Origin: Antennarius striatus | Taxonomy: Eukaryota > Chordata > Actinopteri > Lophiiformes > Antennariidae | Length of the DNA stretch: 64,000 nt | NCBI RefSeq assembly: GCF_040054535.1 | Contig: NC_090785.1 | Coordinates: 5,141,501-5,205,500, forward strand | Reading direction: 5' to 3' | Shown here: positions 24,443-40,202 of the stretch, piece by piece | How positions within the stretch are numbered: position 1 is the first letter of the stretch | Layout: the number at the start of each line of letters is the position of its first letter | Made by a program: the position numbers and the translations under genes | Notes under the pieces: model-generated | Databases searched by the model: none | What the model saw: the letters and a program-made list of their open reading frames with translations, nothing else | What the model was told of the DNA's origin: nothing

Positions 24443-24869
24443 CTATGATTTAAAAATATCTTCACAGGTCTCATTCAGTTCAGGTGAAAACATCAGTCCT
24501 CCCACCATCTTCTTGAGTGAGGGTAGTTTGTGTTGGCTGAGGAGGTTGTCAAAACGTAATCCAAAGATATCCTGGGGATAAAAATTGACTTGAGTTTAAA
24601 ACAGCAGAAGAGGAATCAACTTTATGAGACACGGCTGTAGCAAATAAACACTCTGCTCCCCTTCTGAAGTATGTTTTCTCATTGACTGCAGTGACTTTTA
24701 TATTCGGTATACGTATTAGCATTATGTATTAGCTTTATGAAGCAAACAGTAAAACACAGCAAGTTTTGTCAGAGTTTTCGCTGATGTGTTTTCACACCGA
24801 CATGGACCCCAACACAAACCTCATATCTCCAGTCATCTTCAGGCAGAACTCTCTTCATCCAGCACACTG
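24443..24869 (-). CDS. Unrecognised gene, last two exons
   Basis: Terminal exon 24443-24571: acceptor ATCCCCAG, then DIFGLRFDNLLSQHKLPSLK, then KMVGGLMFSPELNETCED and IFKS, ending in TAG. Preceding exon 24820-24869: acceptor ATTGCAG, 50 nt reading VCWMKRVLPEDDWRYE, donor GTTTGT. The phases agree, so the two join into an open frame of about 58 residues. A reversed AATAAA lies near 24,195, about 250 bp after the stop. A possible earlier exon at 25,734-25,766 (reading SHSFLVSVLK, donor GTAATT) joins in the correct phase. I do not recognise the protein: it is charged and hydrophobic-mixed, with no zinc or membrane motif. It could be the end of a real gene, possibly antisense to the clnk 5' region, or a chance pairing. 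Confidence 0.4.
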
Positions 24870-24960
24870 CTGCAATATATATGAGTGAGAGGGTAATCAG
24901 TGCAACACCCAGTGCCTGTACTAATCACCTCCCTCTCCTAACCCTTGCTCCCAAACACCC

Positions 24961-25189
24961 TGTTGAGCCGCATTTTGTAATAACGGTGCATTTGGTAAGT
25001 AACGTCGAAAATGTCGTAAGTTATTACATAATGCGGCAAAATTTATTACAAAATGCGTTGGGGCAGTTTATTACAAAATGCGGTACTTTATTACAAAATG
25101 CGGCTTTATTACAAAATGAAATAAAAAAGTTATTACATTTTGGACTATTTATTACAAAATGCACAGTTATTACAAAATGCGGCTCAACA
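24961..25189. mobile_element. 229-bp inverted-repeat element with iterated core
   Basis: The ends form a perfect 24-bp inverted repeat (24961-24984, starting TGTTGAGCCGCATTTTG, and 25166-25189). Inside, the terminal motif TTATTACAAAATGCGG recurs in full or in part at about 25021, 25043, 25068, 25088, 25106, 25149 and 25167, mostly in one orientation and about 18-25 bp apart. Nothing transposase-like is encoded; the apparent ORFs simply translate the repeat. No target duplication is obvious in the flanks. It is probably a non-autonomous DNA transposon (MITE) with reiterated subterminal binding sites, of a family I cannot name. Confidence 0.75.
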
Positions 25190-26287
25190 CGCGGCCCCCT
25201 ACACTCTCTCCTTCCTGAGGCTTTCACCAAAATCCTGCAACATAGACATGCTGCAGTCAATAGAAATGTAATAAATATAGCTTCCTTACATAATATAATA
25301 AAATATAATAAAATTTCAAATTTGTCAGTTTTTAAAAAATGTAGTCCACAGAAAATTCAACAATAGTTTACTTCTACTAGAACTTTGTTGTTGTTGTTGT
25401 TGTTTGTTGTTGTTTTTTCCCCCAGAAAATTAGGGAGCCCCATGAAAACACCTGTGTTTTGGATGCATATAAAACCTTATTCCTCTGCAGGTTAAACCAC
25501 AGGACGAAAAGTACAAGGACAAAATATTGCTGGAAGACCACATTCTTTAGCAGAAAAGCAAACTAATGATGTTTCTCTTTTTTGCTTCACTCCCTCGTTA
25601 GCTTTGGAGAGCGGGAAACGGCCATGAGTCCGCTGTGATAATGGTGAGTTATGGCGTCCGTATCCCTGATGTTCCGCATGAATGTTCCCAGGAGAAACGG
25701 TTGGAGTTTGCAGCCCCCTGTGTAATTACCTTTCAGTACAGAAACGAGGAAAGAGTGAGATTCTGCTTTGTCACAGCAAGAACAACACAGAGCTGACCTG
25801 GACTATTTTCTTTATTTTCATTATGATTTACAACTCTTATTTATGTTTGAATTAATATTCCTTTTTAAAGCTAAATTGTGATGTATACTCATGTCTTACT
25901 AATAAATGTAATAATTGTTTACAATCACCAAAGTAAACCCGATCCATCATATTTTAAATACCATTTGAATACACATATTTTAGGTTAGAAACGTAATCAA
26001 ACCTAATCACACGCTTAATTACCTTCAGTTTATTTTCCGCACAATTCTGCCATTGAAACAATAATAATGACATCAATTATACTTTTAAAAGACTTTGTTT
26101 TTTACCCACAGTTACATTGAAATCCTTTTTAATATATATGTTCGCACATTTTTGGCAGTGATATTTGTTAATAACACCAACATTATTTTTTTTATGGCTG
26201 TAGTCCTGCATTAATGCACAGACTGTAAAGTATTTGTTTTTGTTTGTTTTAGAATGTTACTGGATAATAAACTTCATCCCCTTACAG
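25190..26287. other. clnk upstream region, possible 5' exon
   Basis: No certain coding exon. A splice-flanked block at about 25,602-25,643 on the plus strand (acceptor CGTTAG, donor GTGAGT) could be a 5'-untranslated exon of clnk. A minus-strand block at 25,734-25,766 may belong to the unrecognised gene. Confidence 0.3.
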
Positions 26288-26291
26288 AAAG

Positions 26292-31115
<4,824 letters not shown>

Positions 31116-34100
31116 GCACATTCTATGGTTGGATATTTTTGGGGATCTGTACAGGAAGAAAATAATGTAGTCCTATATTCTAACACTAAAAAATACCCAA
31201 GCACTCTAGCAGGTATTGATCACCATGCAAAAATAAGATGCATCCAGGGAATCAGACATCTGATATATTTTTCTTGATTGATTTTGGATTTCCTTGAAAT
31301 GCATGAAACTGTTCTGACATTTCCTGTGATATGAGATGATTTTAATTGCTTCAAATAATGTCATTCAGTGTCTTGCTTATAGCGTATTTATTGCCATTAT
31401 TTTGGGGGAAAATGTTGGTTGGATCAATGTCAACCAACCGGATTAAAAAGGAAAGGTCAACTAAAGGTGGAAAAATGTTCACTCCATTCCAGTTACTGCT
31501 GTAGTAGGAAGTAAAAAATCAGAGAATATAGGGAAGTGTTTTCTTACTTACTGGTAGAATGTCTATTGTAATAAACTGGTAGTAAATTACACTCTATGCA
31601 GCTTTGTCTCCATGCTTTATTTTATTATTACATTTCATGTTGAACGTTAGTTGATTGCTTCACAGAAAAGTAAATGTGGACGACTTGAAGACCAATCTGA
31701 AGAGCTTTACTGCAGTTGAATCCCATCTGGTTTGTGGTATTTTATGTCACTATACACAACCCAAGGCATGTATTTAAGGTCATTACGAGTATGGTAGAAA
31801 ATCATCTAAAGTGTTTTGCAAAACACAAATATAGTCATTTTACATAAATTTTAAAAAAAGACAAAGAAGCAACAGACTGGGGAAAAATTTAACTGATTGA
31901 AAAAGGTGTGTGTTTTCAAACATAAATGTAACCATTGAAGCTAATGGAAATGTGGGAGTATTAGAATGTGAAAATGTTTGGACACTCGTCTGATATCACA
32001 ATCTGGTTTCCTGTTGAATCTCAAATTGATTTGACAAGATCCTCACACATGTTTACTAAGTTCTGAATGGGCTAAAGCTACATTATTAACTCTCTACATC
32101 AGTATTTACATTCAATAAACCTGAAAGAATCTGCTGCTGATTTACTGAAGGGTCCCGGCAATTATGAAAAGAAAATCAATGATGCAACAAAAAACTGTGG
32201 AGCAAAATGTGCAAAGATTAGACTTCAGGCAGCGCCAGCTCTGAGACAAGGATGCAGCTAAAAATGACTTCATTAACTAGAGCGTTTCAAAGTGTAAAAT
32301 CTCACACCGAGTTTGAAAACCAGGAAAACACTGGTTACACTCACACTGAGGCTTGTCCTTCAGCTCTTGCTCTACTGTTAACATTAGTTAACATTTAGTT
32401 TTGATTGTGCTTTTTGTCACCATATCTAAAATAAAACTTGACAAAAGAAATTGTTTGGTTATATATTTTTTAAGTGATCTATTCTTGATTACACTGTATT
32501 CTATTTTAATTCTCATTGTGGCTTCTTTTTTATTAGTATTATCACCGTTTACACACATTTCTACAGTTGTCATATGAAAGGTGTCATACAGATAAAAAAA
32601 AATTCTATCTTATCATATTTTTAAAGTATAGGAATGTTATATAATTTGCACATAATGACCATGAACATTCATGTAATGCAATTCAGTTGACAAAAAAGGG
32701 GAAATGGTATGAGTTATCATTTACTGTTTTAATAGAAAAAGAGGAGTTACACATTAAAAAAGCATGAAACACAGTAATGACCACGGAGTATGAAGAAAAC
32801 TAAAGGCAGTTATAACTTGAACATGACTAAATCTTACACACGAGAGAATGAAAAGCAAGGCAAACATTCAGAAAAAACTGTCACATCATTTAACGTCTTT
32901 AAAATAAGTATACATAGACTGCCTGACAGCTTGCTGTGTTAGGAAGATAAAGCACAACGTAACTGAGACTGAAGAATGTTAACTCTTGTCTAACAGAGTA
33001 TTAACACCAGTCATCACAATTTATATTTATAGGTATATACACCATAGAATCTCTAGGTGAATACAGCATATATACAGAATAAAAACTGTAGGCAACCAAA
33101 ACCTATATCATCATAGGTCTAGCACCTCATACAACAAGATTACATTATTAACAAGAACACACGGGTGTTGTAATGCCGTCATAAGAGCAGAAAACAGATC
33201 CAGAAGACGTATTTGAATAAAAGTTTGTGTAGCTGTCAATTTTTTTCTTTTAACACCTTTTTAAGGGCCCAGGAACCTCTTCAGAGTATGTACATGGTGA
33301 TAAGACAACATTTTAAAATTCTGATGCAGGATTGAACAAGTTTGGGCTGCTTTTACTCACTCCATTCTGCAACACTGTTTAAAAACAAATACCTAACTTG
33401 GTAAAAAAAAAAACGTAACATATTAAAAAATATTTTTAAATGAAGAAACCATCCGCGTGAGGGTGGATCAGGAATACTCTACCAGAGATTCGCCCTGAAA
33501 AAAACAGTAAAATGAATTGGTGTATTCAGGAAATCGTCAAGTTTAAAATGTTAAAGTTAACCGAGAAGTCCAGTCAAGTGATAAATACTGGTAGGAAAGT
33601 GGAGCAGATTCCATATTACCCTAGTTTAGTATTATCTCATACATAACATCACATGAGAAACAACTGGTAACCATCAGCCCAGTGATATACTACGTGGCCA
33701 CACCAATATCAAGTAACCGTGGTATGTCAAGATCCTGCTACTTATATCTTGGTAGTCTACGTTTTTGCGCCTGATCACTCAACAGATTTACCAATAACTA
33801 AAACAACTTTGTAAAAACAAAATTTTTACTGAACAAAATGTCAACAGATGAGATCCACACAAGAACTTACCCAATAGGCTTAATGCGGAGCATTTGACAT
33901 TATGCACAACTCTTTTAGCTGACTTTTCTCTACACCTGTAACTGTCAAAGAAAAGGAGGGTTCTCTCTTGCCTATAACTGCTCAGTGTCCTCGGATGCTA
34001 GCTGAACTTGTCCTTGGCTTGGACTTAAATAAAATTTGGGATTTACCCTTAAATAAGACAAATAAAAAATAAATTCTTACTTTGAAAATTCCAACTAAAT

Positions 34101-34496
34101 ATTGGAAATTATTTTTATACTAAAGGATCTCAAATAAATATCAATCAATCTGAACATTTCATTAAAGATGCACAACAGGGATATTTTTTTTATGAATAAA
34201 AAAAACTTCTTGTGGTTAATGATATGAAAACAAATAACTTCCCGAAGCATTACTTCATGAATATTTTAGGGTAAGAAATGTTAAGAAGCAGCGAGCACAG
34301 ACGGATGGTTTAATGTTCCAATGCTATGAATGAGAATTGTGGGAATTTTTTTGTTTTGCTTTTCTCTGAGGCTTTGCACAAATACTTCAGACATAAAAAT
34401 CACAGTCTTCAACGGAAATGATCATTATTGAGTGGCTAGACCGAGGTGCAGAGGTTTGACGTCATGAGTGTGACACCAGGGCACTGAACCTTAATG

Positions 34497-34502
34497 TTTA
34501 TT
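34497..34502 (-). terminator. Polyadenylation signal of znf518b
   Basis: A reversed AATAAA about 690 bases after the znf518b stop. It is the nearest canonical signal I noticed, but a longer 3' end is possible. Confidence 0.45.
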
Positions 34503-34576
34503 GGTGGGTCACAAACCAACTTTAAATAGGCATCAAATCCACTAACTTGTATCTGGGTGGGCAGATGCTGCTGCAA

Positions 34577-34599
34577 ACCGCTTCATTTGATGAAGCGGT
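34577..34599. repeat. Perfect hairpin, 10-bp arms
   Basis: ACCGCTTCAT and its exact reverse complement flank TTG. It is transcribed if the znf518b 3' UTR extends this far, and would fold in the RNA. Confidence 0.85.
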
Positions 34600-35193
34600 A
34601 TAAATTTCTTATAATCAGAATAATGTGTTTCAACCAAACATATATTGTGCATCTCTAAATGTAACCAAAATTCAAAAACCATTGCGGATTTTTTCAACAA
34701 ACAAAAGTGGGAACAGTGCAGGTTCGGCATATTCATGGTATTGCTGATATTATATATCATGAGTGAGTTAGCACACAGAGATTTAATTCAGGTCGCATCT
34801 CAAAGGGGCCAGATGTCAAATAAACACTTAAAGATGCGCAATCAGAAAATATAGTAGGTTTTTCTTTTGAAGTAAAATGCAGCATGCATGTCCACCTTAA
34901 ATCTGACAGCTCTACTGACTTCTCAAACCTTTGTAACAATACTTATGTGAACTAAGGGCTGCAGTCTGTATAGCAAATGGGCCATGTTTCAGGGCTCAAA
35001 GCATCCAAACTGCATTACCCCATTCATCTCCCATTTCTGCATTAACAGATGCTCGGTGATACGCATTGCCCATGACAATTATCATTAGCCAAATGTTCAG
35101 TTATTTTTCTTCAAATCCAAATTATCCCACTGTAATACCAGTCATCTCCTCGTGAAAAAGTACACTGTCTAGTAATAGGATTTTCTAATAAAT

Positions 35194-37908
35194 TCAAGGA
35201 AAAACTCCGACAGTGCACCCCATCACCTCGTACTTCTGCCCCATCACTTTACTCAGCCTCATTTTTAAGATTTGGCACTTTGGAACCACTTGAGGGGCTT
35301 CAGCGTTAACTAAGGTGTCCGTTCTGATGCCCTGTGAGGACCCCCGGGGCTTTGGGTGGTTGAGCACCACCACGGGCTGGTTTGGGCCTGGTCGTTTCAC
35401 AGGCTGGTCCTCCTTCAGAGGCATTGGGTAAATAACTGCGCAGTCACTTAGACTGCCCATGGGTACCTGAGTCTTGTATTTGGATATTCTAAGTTTGACC
35501 CCCTTTTTGTTTTTTTTCCACACACCCACTTGTACTCTCTTTAGCGAGACCGTCAGGAACTTTGAAGAGATGTCATTCTCGCTTTTTTCGGTTGCTTGCA
35601 GAGGGACTTTTGAAATACCTGATACCGTCAGGAACTTTGAGGAGACGTCATTCTCGCTTTTTTTTGTGAGCTGCACGGGGTCTTCAGAAATACCAGATGC
35701 CATCAAGAACTTTGAGGAGACCTCACGTTCGCTTTTTTCCGTTAGCTGCAGAGGTTCTTCTGAAATACCAGATACTGTCAGGAACTTTGAGGAGATGTCA
35801 TTCTCGCTTTTTTCCGTTAGCTGCAGAGGTTCTTCTGAAATACCAGATACTGTCAAGAACTTTGAGGAGATGTCATTCTCGCTTTTTTCGGTTAGCTGCA
35901 GAGGGTCCTCTGAAATACCAGATCCATCCACACATTCAGCAGTTTCAGAACCTGGTTTCTCTTCTTTTGATGCTTTTGAATCTGTGATGCCACTACAATC
36001 CTTTTCATCGTGTGCTGAGGCATTGTTCTTTTCCTCTTTGACATGGGTATGGCTGAGGGTCAGTGCAGGAGGGTGCTGTACACCCTTACAACAGTCCTCT
36101 ACTTTGACAGGCTCAGTGGTCTGCCCCGTCATAGAAAGGTTTCGTGCAAAGGCTTCATCTTTCGCGACCATCATAGCACAGTGCCCTGACGTTAGAGTCT
36201 CCATGGTCGGCTCTGTGGTGGTTTTTATCTTGATTTGATCTTGACAGGACGTATTAACAGGACTACTACTTTTATCCATTACTATGCCACGCAGAGCCAT
36301 TACCAAGGGCTGAATGGAACCTTGCACATCATCATGTTGTTGACTTAACGAAAACACTGAAGAGATGACAGGGAAACCCTCGGGCTCTGGCACATCAACC
36401 TCTCCGGCTCTGTCAATTGGTCTGACATCCTGGTTCCAAACTGACATCTTTGAAGGCTTTGTAAAAGAGGGTCCGTTTAAATTTCTAGATAACGAAAAAC
36501 ATTTATTTCGAAAATTATCCTTACAGAGCGAAATTGATGGAGTCTTGACATGGCCAGCTGCAGGTAAGAGGACACTGGAGGAAGCAGTGCTGTTCTTGAT
36601 GTGGATCTCCCCGGGTTCCCGCTTCACAGCCACTGATGTATCGCGAGGAATGCTTTTCATGTCACTTACCCTCCTTGGGATACTTTTGGAGAGCTCTGGA
36701 ATAGAACTTTTTCTCTCATCCATTGTTCTCTGAGTAACACCAATTCCAATGTTTTCTGGAGGAAGGGTGCTGCTCAATTTGGTGGGAACTCTAATGGCTG
36801 CAAGTGTGGGTGGAACAGCATTATGGTTCACAGGTTCTCTCTGCGTAACTCTGATCCCACTGTTCTTCTCTCTTACAAGATTGATGACTTTTGGAACCTT
36901 GTTTGGTATAACTGTGTTACATTCCAAGTTGATTATTTCTTGTGATGTTCTTTTCAACAAACTTTTGTCTGGGCTGACATTATGAGGGATGTTTTTGGAA
37001 ATGTTGACTGGGACAACAACAGGACGATCCACATTAACTGTCTTTGTTTCGACCTGCGTCCGGTTAACTGTACACAGCCCCATACTTGGAGACTTCACTG
37101 TGTTTGGATTGTTTAATGTGGACGATAATTGCTTTCCTGGTGCTATATTTTGATGGACTGTGGTCCTTGTATCTTTAATCACAGATCCATTTTCTTGTTG
37201 TGAGACGAGTCTCAGCTTTAGTTCCTTAGTGCCATTGACAGTTTTCACCTCAACAAGTTCAACCAAACAGCCCGCAGGAATCGAGACTTCATCGGGAAGA
37301 GAGACTGTTAAAGCCCTGTTGTGTTGAATAAGTCCATTCAAAGGTGACAGAAACTCTCCATTACCTCTATTGAGATTTGATGCGTTTGCATCCAGTGGTT
37401 TCCCCCTCTGTTCATCTTTAGCCATTCTGAATGCAGATGCACTCGAAGTGGGTAATGAAACCCGAACAAGCGGTCTAAGTGCCGTTGGATCAGCAGCAGG
37501 AACACTTGGTAAGGCACTGGAGACAGGAACATGTGGGGTTTTTGGATCACCAGCCTTCAAAGGTCCATAACTACCAGCTTTGCTGTGCAAACGATCAATG
37601 TGCTTCACAAGACACAGCCTCCTCATATAACCCTGTCCACAGTGAGGACACTTGAATGGATACTTTGCAGTGTGTTGCTTCAGGTGAGTGTTTAACTCAG
37701 CCTCACTGGATGAAATGTTGTTGCAGTAAAAACAATAAAACCTTGTCCCCATATGCTCAAGCATATGCTTTTTGAACACTGCCGCATCCGCACAAGCATA
37801 TCCACATTTCTGACAACGCATCAAACTTGAAGTGCTCGATAGGTGATCCAAAACTGGATGACCACCGTTCACCGACGATGGCATGTTTTGATAGCTGATA
37901 GGCTTCAT
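35194..37908 (-). CDS. znf518b: ZNF518B-like C2H2 zinc-finger protein
   Basis: A 904-residue single-exon ORF. Three N-terminal C2H2 fingers: C32-C35-H48-H52, C59-C62-H75-H79 and C87-C90-H103-H108, the last with the FKCPHCGQGYMRRLCLVKHI text typical of the ZNF518 family. The rest is low-complexity and Ser/Pro/Lys-rich, with blocks such as VELVEVKTVNGTKELKLRLV, and ends without a recognisable C-terminal finger. Human ZNF518B is about 1,074 residues and associates with the G9a/GLP and PRC2 histone methyltransferases; that role is from literature memory. Residues 663-787 are five tandem 25-residue repeats. The position next to clnk matches human 4p16 and supports B rather than A. The start ATG follows a splice-flanked 5' UTR. 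A long antisense ORF at 35,474-36,238 is a shadow. Confidence 0.88.
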   Translation of the reverse strand: MKPISYQNMPSSVNGGHPVLDHLSSTSSLMRCQKCGYACADAAVFKKHMLEHMGTRFYCFYCNNISSSEAELNTHLKQHTAKYPFKCPHCGQGYMRRLCLVKHIDRLHSKAGSYGPLKAGDPKTPHVPVSSALPSVPAADPTALRPLVRVSLPTSSASAFRMAKDEQRGKPLDANASNLNRGNGEFLSPLNGLIQHNRALTVSLPDEVSIPAGCLVELVEVKTVNGTKELKLRLVSQQENGSVIKDTRTTVHQNIAPGKQLSSTLNNPNTVKSPSMGLCTVNRTQVETKTVNVDRPVVVPVNISKNIPHNVSPDKSLLKRTSQEIINLECNTVIPNKVPKVINLVREKNSGIRVTQREPVNHNAVPPTLAAIRVPTKLSSTLPPENIGIGVTQRTMDERKSSIPELSKSIPRRVSDMKSIPRDTSVAVKREPGEIHIKNSTASSSVLLPAAGHVKTPSISLCKDNFRNKCFSLSRNLNGPSFTKPSKMSVWNQDVRPIDRAGEVDVPEPEGFPVISSVFSLSQQHDDVQGSIQPLVMALRGIVMDKSSSPVNTSCQDQIKIKTTTEPTMETLTSGHCAMMVAKDEAFARNLSMTGQTTEPVKVEDCCKGVQHPPALTLSHTHVKEEKNNASAHDEKDCSGITDSKASKEEKPGSETAECVDGSGISEDPLQLTEKSENDISSKFLTVSGISEEPLQLTEKSENDISSKFLTVSGISEEPLQLTEKSEREVSSKFLMASGISEDPVQLTKKSENDVSSKFLTVSGISKVPLQATEKSENDISSKFLTVSLKRVQVGVWKKNKKGVKLRISKYKTQVPMGSLSDCAVIYPMPLKEDQPVKRPGPNQPVVVLNHPKPRGSSQGIRTDTLVNAEAPQVVPKCQILKMRLSKVMGQKYEVMGCTVGVFP
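35548..35922 (-). repeat. 75-bp coding minisatellite, five copies
   Basis: Five head-to-tail units translate to variants of SGISEDPLQLTEKSENDISS plus KFLTV. Unit 4 reads SGISEDPVQLTKKSENDVSS and unit 5 SGISKVPLQATEKSENDISS. The repeat keeps the znf518b frame. Confidence 0.95.
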
Positions 37909-38560
37909 GTTGACAATGGGGTTCGCTGGTCATCGAGAAGCAAATCTCACAAGATCAAAAGTTGCCGTTCTTCAGTAGGGTAGAGATCCATTTCCAGATG
38001 ATGTTCAGGAATCACTCCCTGAAAGAGGAAAAGTCCAGGGCACCAAACAACTGGGAATCAGGAGGTCGTTCACCTATGAAAAACACATGAGAAGGAATGT
38101 TTAGCTGTGTCAGAAGATGAACCTTACATGGTACGGCGCTGACATGCAGGCAAGGCCCTAAAGCCCCTCCCCCCTTATACTGAGCTCATGATGCATTTTC
38201 TGTCTGTTGTTATTTGTTTTTCGGTTCGTTGATTATACATTCCCATAAAACACAAAGCGCGAAACAAAATACAATTTATTGTCTTGTAGGTACATCCTCA
38301 TACGGTGATCCCAAGCTATCTTCCGTTGCACACAAGAAGAAGAAAAAAAAGGCCGTATCTAACCACAACAAGGGGTTCACAAAGACGACGGCCCGTGTTA
38401 GAAGTGTTTATGTTTTCACCAGAGTCGAATGACGCACACCTACCTCGTAGAAATGATTGTTTGCTGCGTTTCGGGTAAAACGTTTGTTTTCCAGTGAGTA
38501 AATCCGTTCCGTGTACGTGATACTAACGCTCTGTGCGCGGACACTCTGCTTTAGCTTACC
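37909..38560 (-). promoter_or_regulatory. znf518b 5' UTR and promoter region
   Basis: A minus-strand leader exon is suggested at about 38,444-38,560 (donor GTAGGTGTG after CTACGAG). Its acceptor TTTTTCATAG opens an exon at 38,073 that runs into the start codon at 37,908; a second acceptor at 38,018 could give an alternative leader. The sequence around 38,430-38,600 is CpG-richer than its surroundings, as expected for a promoter. Confidence 0.55.
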
Positions 38561-38599
38561 GTTAGCCTACAGTAGCTCGCGACGTTTCCGGAAAGGGAT

Positions 38600-40110
38600 G
38601 GAGCCTTCCTTCAAAATAAGATTACAGTAAGAAAATAATAACAATAATAAAATACAATCGTTTTATTTTTTTCAACAAACAGATTCAGATTATTTCATCT
38701 ATATTTTGTATTTATTTTTTTTAACTGTAAAGCAATATTTTTTCTCTTTTTCAAAAAAAGTATAATTTTAATTTTAAAAGTCATGGCCGGATGTCCAGGT
38801 TGGTTACTAATAGTGCATTAATCAGTGTCTCAAGATGATACAGCTAGAAGCAAAGGAAGACCAATTTTTTTTAAAGTGTTCAATATTGTTGTACATTAAA
38901 CTTGAAATTAAAAGTATGGCAATACATCAGTGTGTTTTTGAGACCAAAAGATTAGGAAAACTTTTTGTCAGGACTACACGAAAAACAAACAGACAAATCA
39001 AAATATTATGAAACTAAATTATTATTTCACAAGAAAATATTACGTTATGGTTCAGGATATCAGATGACATGAATAAAGTCACTCATAATATAATACAATA
39101 TTATTAAAAGGCCACAACATTTTTACGTGGAACAGGAGAGTTTTTTGTGGCTAAAATACTCGTGAACTTATAATTGTAGCCAATGCAATAGATGGAAAAT
39201 ATCAGATGAGGAGCGCTACCCACTGCGCCACATGTCGTCTCTCAAAAATACAACTAGTCTTGTAATGATTTATCCAAGCCAGGTGATGGCAGTAATACGT
39301 GCGTAGAGAGTTATTGGTCAAGAAGAAGAAATAAAAGCATAGAAGAAGAAGAAAAAGGAAAAAACAAGAAAAGACGAAGAAGAGCTACGAAGTGTTGCGT
39401 AATTACGATGCTTGAAGTCTTTCTACGCCACCCTCCAGTGAAAGTCATTTGACTATTCGCTCCATACGTACGTTGTGGTTGAACGTCTACGATATTTAAG
39501 CCACAGATGACAGCTTCCAACATGGCAGTGATTTGAACTCGTTTGTGCAGTTTTGTCAATAAAGTCTGTATTATTTGCACTTTTTTTTTTTTAGAGTAAT
39601 GCGGTGGCTGGGTCTTCGAATAAATTTGCAGTGAATTTGCATTTAAGTGGGTTTTGTCTCGTCTTGGAAATCAATTGAAAACTTCTACAGTTCACTTGAG
39701 TTTGAAGAACAGACAGATAGGAAGCAGCACTCTGAAGATGCCTCATTAAAATATCCACAAACCGAATGAAAACATGCTCAGAATCTGCAGACTGCTTCCT
39801 CCCGTGGAAAGGTGAGCGACAAATGACCTCAGCACAAACCCAGTATCAGTTTGAAGAGCATTTAATGGCTGTTGCCATAATTGCGATGATGCCGTCTTGG
39901 CTTTCCTGGTTTTAAATTTGTATTTTTTTTAAAATCATTCTTGATCTTGATAACTATCAAATACATATATTGCTGTAGAATGTCATTATTATTTACGATA
40001 TTCGATTGAATTCTTGTCGCTTCATTTGCACCCCATGCGTGGCCCATGCGTGGATCCCCATGACTATTGTGTAAACACTTTCTGGGATTTGCCCACCATT
40101 GTTGCCATTC
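38600..40110. other. Divergent interval between znf518b and gsr
   Basis: AT-rich sequence with an A/G-rich tract at about 39,320-39,385 and a repeat-like fragment ('gcgctacccactgcgccac') at 39,209-39,227. An AATAAA at about 39,560 follows the unexplained text at 39,400-39,550. No exon was recognised. Confidence 0.4.
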
Positions 40111-40113
40111 ATA

Positions 40114-40124
40114 ATGACACAGCA
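40114..40124 (+). promoter_or_regulatory. Antioxidant response element upstream of gsr
   Basis: ATGACACAGCA matches RTGACNNNGCR at every position, 79 bp before the gsr start codon (40203). NRF2 with small MAF proteins acts through such elements, and GSR is a known NRF2 target in vertebrates. Function here is inferred from motif and position. Confidence 0.6.
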
Positions 40125-40202
40125 GCGGCTTTCACCTGACCCTCCCATTCCGTGTTCGCCCCCACTTTACGCAGTCAGCGTACGCGTACGAGTTTCCTGG
40201 TT

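Larger units (their letters stand above)
31116..35193. other. Convergent 3' flanks of clnk and znf518b
   Basis: This gap holds the 3'-untranslated ends of two genes that point at each other. Plus-strand AATAAA signals for clnk lie at 31570-31575 and 32114-32119. A minus-strand AATAAA for znf518b lies at 34497-34502. No coding exon was found between them. A perfect 10-bp hairpin lies at 34577-34599. Confidence 0.5.

Noticed and set aside
24961-25189. CRISPR-like array
   Set aside because: The motif is spaced regularly, but spacers are only a few bases, the ends form an inverted repeat, and the genome is vertebrate.
25490-25552. Plus-strand terminal exon reading VKPQDEKYKDKILLEDHIL
   Set aside because: A good acceptor and an open frame to a stop, but no upstream exon or polyadenylation context was found; probably chance.
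35474-36238. 254-codon plus-strand ORF
   Set aside because: It is antisense to znf518b and stays open because the 75-bp repeat is in phase on both strands.
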